A stretch of DNA of 8,249 nt from Pseudolachnospira sp964507035. Its GTDB lineage: Bacteria; Bacillota; Clostridia; Lachnospirales; Lachnospiraceae. The stretch spans positions 1 through 8,249 of the forward strand of contig CAZDOQ010000068.1 of assembly GCA_964507035.1 (NCBI GenBank), in the 5' to 3' direction. The notes under the pieces are model-generated. The model was given only the letters and a program-made list of their open reading frames with translations, was not told the DNA's origin and made no database searches. Both the position numbers and the translations under genes were made by a program. This document shows positions 6,415 through 8,249 of the stretch, piece after piece. Every line of letters begins with the position of its first letter. The stretch's first letter is position 1.

Positions 6415-7677
6415 TCACTCCTTTTCGGTACCGTCTGTCTCGCCGCCGTCCTCTTCCGGGGACTCGCTGGGCTCTTCCTCTTCGCCGGATTCCTCGTACA
6501 CTCCGGACTCCTCCGGTTCTTCCGTCATTTCCTCCGGATACTCTCCGTCATATTCGCCGCCGTACTCACCGTACTCGCCCTCTTCCGCGTCCTCATCCTC
6601 GTAGTAGTCCTCAATATAGCCGATCTCGTCAAAGAGGCCGCTCTCCCGAGCCTGGGTCTCGCTCTTGATATCAATCTTATATCCGGTAAGGCGGGCCGCC
6701 AGCCGGGCGTTTTGTCCCACCTTACCGATGGCCAGGGACAGCTGGTAATCCGGCACCACCACCTGAGCCGTCTTCTCATCATCATCCGCCAGTACGCAGA
6801 TGACCTTGGCGGGACTCAGGGCATTCTCAATAAGTTCTGCGGAGTTGTCGCTCCAGTTGATGATATCAATTTTCTCACCCCGCAGTTCCTCCACCACCGC
6901 GTTGACACGGCTTCCGTTGACGCCCACGCAGGCGCCCACCGGATCCACGTTGGGGTCGTTGGACCAGACCGCCATCTTGGTCCGGGAACCGGCCTCCCGG
7001 CAGATGGCCTTGATCTCCACGATCCCTTCCTGGATCTCCGCCACCTCTGCCTCAAACAGCCGTTTCACCAGTTCCGGATGGGTCCGGGATACCAGGATTC
7101 TGGGGCCTCTGGTGGTATCCTTCACCTCCAGGATAAACACCTTGATCCGCTCCGTGGGCTCATAGACCTCGCCTTTCACCTGCTCGTTCTCGTTGAGCAT
7201 GGCGTCTGCCTTGCCCAGATTCACGCTGATATTGCGGCCAATATAGCGCTGCACAATGCCGGTGACCACTTCCCGTTCTTTGGCATAGAAATGGTCGAAT
7301 ACCACCCGGCGCTCTTCCTCCCGGATTTTCTGAAGGATCACGTTCTTGGCGTTCTGGGTGGCGATCCGGCCAAACTCCTTGGACTTGATGTCCTGACGGA
7401 CAATATCTCCTATACTATAGGCGCCGGACAGCTTTTGGGCGTCCTCCAGGCTGATCTGCAGCACCGGGTCCTCTACTGTCTCCGCCACTACCTTTTCTGC
7501 GTACAGCTCATAATCGCAGGTTTCCGGGTCCATGTGAACCTTCACATTGTCCGCCTTGCCGAAATGGTTCTTACAGGCAGTGAGAAGAGAAGTCTCAATG
7601 GCTTCCAGCAGCGTCTCCTTGCTGATGTCCTTCTCTTTCTCCAGTATATTCAACGCCTCCAGTAATTCCTTGTTCAT
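6415..7677 (-). CDS. nusA: Transcription termination/antitermination factor NusA
   Basis: NusA binds RNA polymerase and nascent RNA and controls pausing, termination and rRNA antitermination. The 420 residues fall into the N-terminal RNAP-binding domain (about 1-125), an S1 domain (about 135-200), KH1 (about 205-275, with GACVGVNGSRV at 248-258) and KH2 (about 280-345, with AIGKVGQNARLAARLTGY at 316-333). The proteobacterial AR repeats are absent. Residues 356-420 form an acidic tail with 33 Asp/Glu among 65 residues, Tyr/Gly-rich at 367-380 and almost free of basic residues. The ATG has AAGGAGG (7689-7695) 11 nt upstream, in the 19-nt gap after rimP. ylxR starts 4 nt after the stop. NusA commonly regulates its own operon; the leader hairpin beyond rimP would be a candidate target, but that is inference. 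Confidence 0.98.
   Translation of the reverse strand: MNKELLEALNILEKEKDISKETLLEAIETSLLTACKNHFGKADNVKVHMDPETCDYELYAEKVVAETVEDPVLQISLEDAQKLSGAYSIGDIVRQDIKSKEFGRIATQNAKNVILQKIREEERRVVFDHFYAKEREVVTGIVQRYIGRNISVNLGKADAMLNENEQVKGEVYEPTERIKVFILEVKDTTRGPRILVSRTHPELVKRLFEAEVAEIQEGIVEIKAICREAGSRTKMAVWSNDPNVDPVGACVGVNGSRVNAVVEELRGEKIDIINWSDNSAELIENALSPAKVICVLADDDEKTAQVVVPDYQLSLAIGKVGQNARLAARLTGYKIDIKSETQARESGLFDEIGYIEDYYEDEDAEEGEYGEYGGEYDGEYPEEMTEEPEESGVYEESGEEEEPSESPEEDGGETDGTEKE
6418..6423 (-). promoter_or_regulatory. Ribosome binding site of ylxR next to the nusA stop
   Basis: AAGGAG directly precedes the nusA TGA (6415-6417) and lies 7 nt before the ylxR GTG. It supports the GTG start and coupling to nusA termination. 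Confidence 0.8.
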
Positions 7678-7688
7678 TTTTCCTTTTT

Positions 7689-7695
7689 CCTCCTT
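7689..7695 (-). promoter_or_regulatory. Ribosome binding site of nusA
   Basis: AAGGAGG lies in the purine-rich 19-nt gap between rimP and nusA, 11 nt before the ATG. A second weaker AAGGA lies nearer, too close to the ATG to be ideal. Confidence 0.75.
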
Positions 7696-7696
7696 G

Positions 7697-8164
7697 CTAA
7701 AAGTCGAACGCCAGACGAATCAGGGCGATGTTGGACCGTTCCAGGGTCCGTTCCGTATTCCCATTTTCCCGGATCGTCACACTGGCGGCATCATAGGCTC
7801 TGAGAACCCCGTCAAATTCTTTTCTTCCGTCCACCGGCCGGAAGCAGCGGATCTCCACTTCCTCCCCCAGACTCCGGGCAAAATCCCGCTCTTTTTTCAG
7901 GGGACGACCCAATCCCGGAGAACTGACTTCCAAAATGTAGGATTCCTGTATAAAATCCTTTTCATCCAACATATCGCTGAGTTGGCGGCTCACCCGCTCA
8001 CAGTCGTCAATGGTAATGCCGCCGGGTTTGTCAATGTAGGCCCGCAGATAGTGGTTGCTTCCCTCTTTTACGAACTCCACATCCACCAGTTCAAACCCGC
8101 AGCCGTCCAGGACCGGCGCCAACAGTTCCTCGGTCTTTCGCTCGTACTCTTCCTTCCGTGCCAA
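7697..8164 (-). CDS. rimP: Ribosome maturation factor RimP
   Basis: RimP helps assemble the 30S head and central regions. From the chosen TTG the protein has 155 residues, the usual length. The N-terminal alpha/beta domain shows GFELVDVEFVKEG (23-35), YLRAYIDKPGGITIDDCE (39-56) and YILEVSSPGLGRPL (76-89). The C-terminal SH3-like domain runs from about 92 and ends in IALIRLAFDF. The frame stays open to a GTG at 8219-8221, which would add 19 residues. That GTG lies inside the leader hairpin and lacks a convincing ribosome binding site. The TTG at 8162-8164 has AAAGGGG 8 nt upstream and gives the family-typical beginning MARKEEYERKTEELL. I therefore prefer the TTG. As first gene of the operon before nusA it occupies its standard position. 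Identity is certain; the start is likely. Confidence 0.95.
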   Translation of the reverse strand: MARKEEYERKTEELLAPVLDGCGFELVDVEFVKEGSNHYLRAYIDKPGGITIDDCERVSRQLSDMLDEKDFIQESYILEVSSPGLGRPLKKERDFARSLGEEVEIRCFRPVDGRKEFDGVLRAYDAASVTIRENGNTERTLERSNIALIRLAFDF

Positions 8165-8172
8165 ATTCCGTG

Positions 8173-8179
8173 CCCCTTT
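8173..8179 (-). promoter_or_regulatory. Ribosome binding site of rimP (decides the TTG start)
   Basis: AAAGGGG lies 8 nt before TTG 8162-8164. It is an imperfect Shine-Dalgarno match but well spaced. The longer GTG alternative has only a weak GAAGA before it. Confidence 0.6.
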
Positions 8180-8201
8180 CTTTTTTTCATAAATACGTTC
8201 A

Positions 8202-8225
8202 AAGAGTGGACTCGCGTCCACTCTT
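8202..8225 (-). promoter_or_regulatory. 5' leader hairpin with GCGA tetraloop ahead of rimP-nusA-infB
   Basis: On the transcript, AAGAGTGGAC pairs perfectly with GTCCACTCTT around GCGA, a GNRA-class tetraloop, giving a 10-bp stem. Only three U residues in total end the stem and follow it before GAACG, so as a terminator it would be weak. It lies 22 nt upstream of the rimP ribosome binding site. From general memory, similar AGAGTGG...CCACTCT hairpins precede rimP in other Clostridia, but I could not check this. It may stabilise the 5' end or act as a NusA-responsive attenuator; both are inference. Confidence 0.75.
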
Positions 8226-8230
8226 CTACC

Positions 8231-8236
8231 ATACTA
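8231..8236 (-). promoter_or_regulatory. Candidate -10 box of the operon promoter
   Basis: TAGTAT matches four of six positions of the TATAAT consensus. It lies 5-6 nt before A8225/A8224, so a transcript from it would begin at or next to the base of the leader hairpin. The matching -35 box would lie just beyond the window edge and cannot be judged. Confidence 0.35.
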
Positions 8237-8249
8237 ACCATTTCATCAT

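Larger units (their letters stand above)
1..8225 (-). other. Probable single polycistronic unit rimP-nusA-ylxR-ylxQ-infB-rbfA-nrnA-truB-ribF
   Basis: All nine genes share one strand. Successive junctions are a 19-nt gap, a 4-nt gap, a 14-nt overlap, an 11-nt overlap, a 59-nt gap, a 14-nt overlap, a 9-nt gap and a 4-nt overlap. No intrinsic terminator with a U-run is visible between genes. Internal promoters cannot be excluded, especially inside the long infB gene or at the infB-rbfA gap. The downstream end lies beyond the left edge. Confidence 0.85.

Noticed and set aside
6184..7665. A 493-residue open frame on the plus strand antisense to nusA and ylxR
   Set aside because: It lies opposite well-supported genes with all family motifs, and its composition is typical of the complement of GC-rich coding sequence. 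No recognisable domain or ribosome binding site was seen.
8226..8249. A seven-codon minus-strand mini-ORF (MMKWLVW then TAG) just before the leader hairpin
   Set aside because: It starts exactly at the window edge, overlaps the candidate -10 box, has no visible ribosome binding site, and probably lies upstream of the transcription start.
1..8249. Mobile elements, CRISPR arrays, tRNA or rRNA genes, or a novel defence-type system
   Set aside because: No transposase, integrase, array of spaced repeats, tRNA cloverleaf or accessory gene was seen. Every coding stretch is assigned to a conserved core gene.

Overview
The window holds one continuous run of nine housekeeping genes, all read from the minus strand. 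In transcription order (right to left) they are rimP, nusA, ylxR, ylxQ, infB, rbfA, nrnA, truB and ribF. This is the conserved ribosome-maturation, transcription-factor and translation-initiation operon of Firmicutes. Three things point to the class Clostridia rather than Bacilli: an nrnA-type DHH phosphoesterase gene sits between rbfA and truB, ylxP is missing between infB and rbfA, and NusA lacks the C-terminal AR repeats found in Proteobacteria. The visibly GC-rich sequence and the RimP, RbfA and YlxQ sequences suggest a GC-rich, Lachnospiraceae-like gut commensal. That family assignment is inference.

Layout. The right edge (about 8202-8249) looks like the operon's 5' end: a candidate -10 box followed at once by a perfect 10-bp hairpin closed by a GCGA tetraloop. 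Then come rimP (7697-8164), nusA (6415-7677), ylxR (6132-6410), ylxQ (5807-6145), infB (3217-5817), a 59-nt gap holding a GC-rich hairpin, rbfA (2765-3157), nrnA (1813-2778), truB (910-1803) and ribF (1-913). RibF runs off the left edge and probably lacks only a few C-terminal residues. There is no gene-free stretch over 300 bases. The plus strand carries long open frames, but I read all of them as antisense shadows of GC-rich coding sequence.

The genes act in one theme. RimP and RbfA mature the 30S subunit, IF2 (infB) delivers initiator tRNA, and NusA controls pausing, termination and antitermination. YlxR and YlxQ are small RNA-binding proteins. NrnA degrades nanoRNA and pAp, TruB makes pseudouridine 55 in tRNA, and RibF makes FMN and FAD. 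Overlapping or near-abutting junctions (14, 11, 14 and 4 nt overlaps; 4 and 9 nt gaps), with ribosome binding sites inside the upstream gene, suggest extensive translational coupling. The infB-rbfA junction is the one loose joint.

This is an ordinary core-genome region, and I found no new multi-gene system. The observations most worth checking are the 5'-terminal leader hairpin, the hairpin before rbfA, the glycine-rich tandem repeats in the IF2 N-terminal extension, the long acidic tail of NusA, and several non-ATG starts where the longest open frame probably gives the wrong start.
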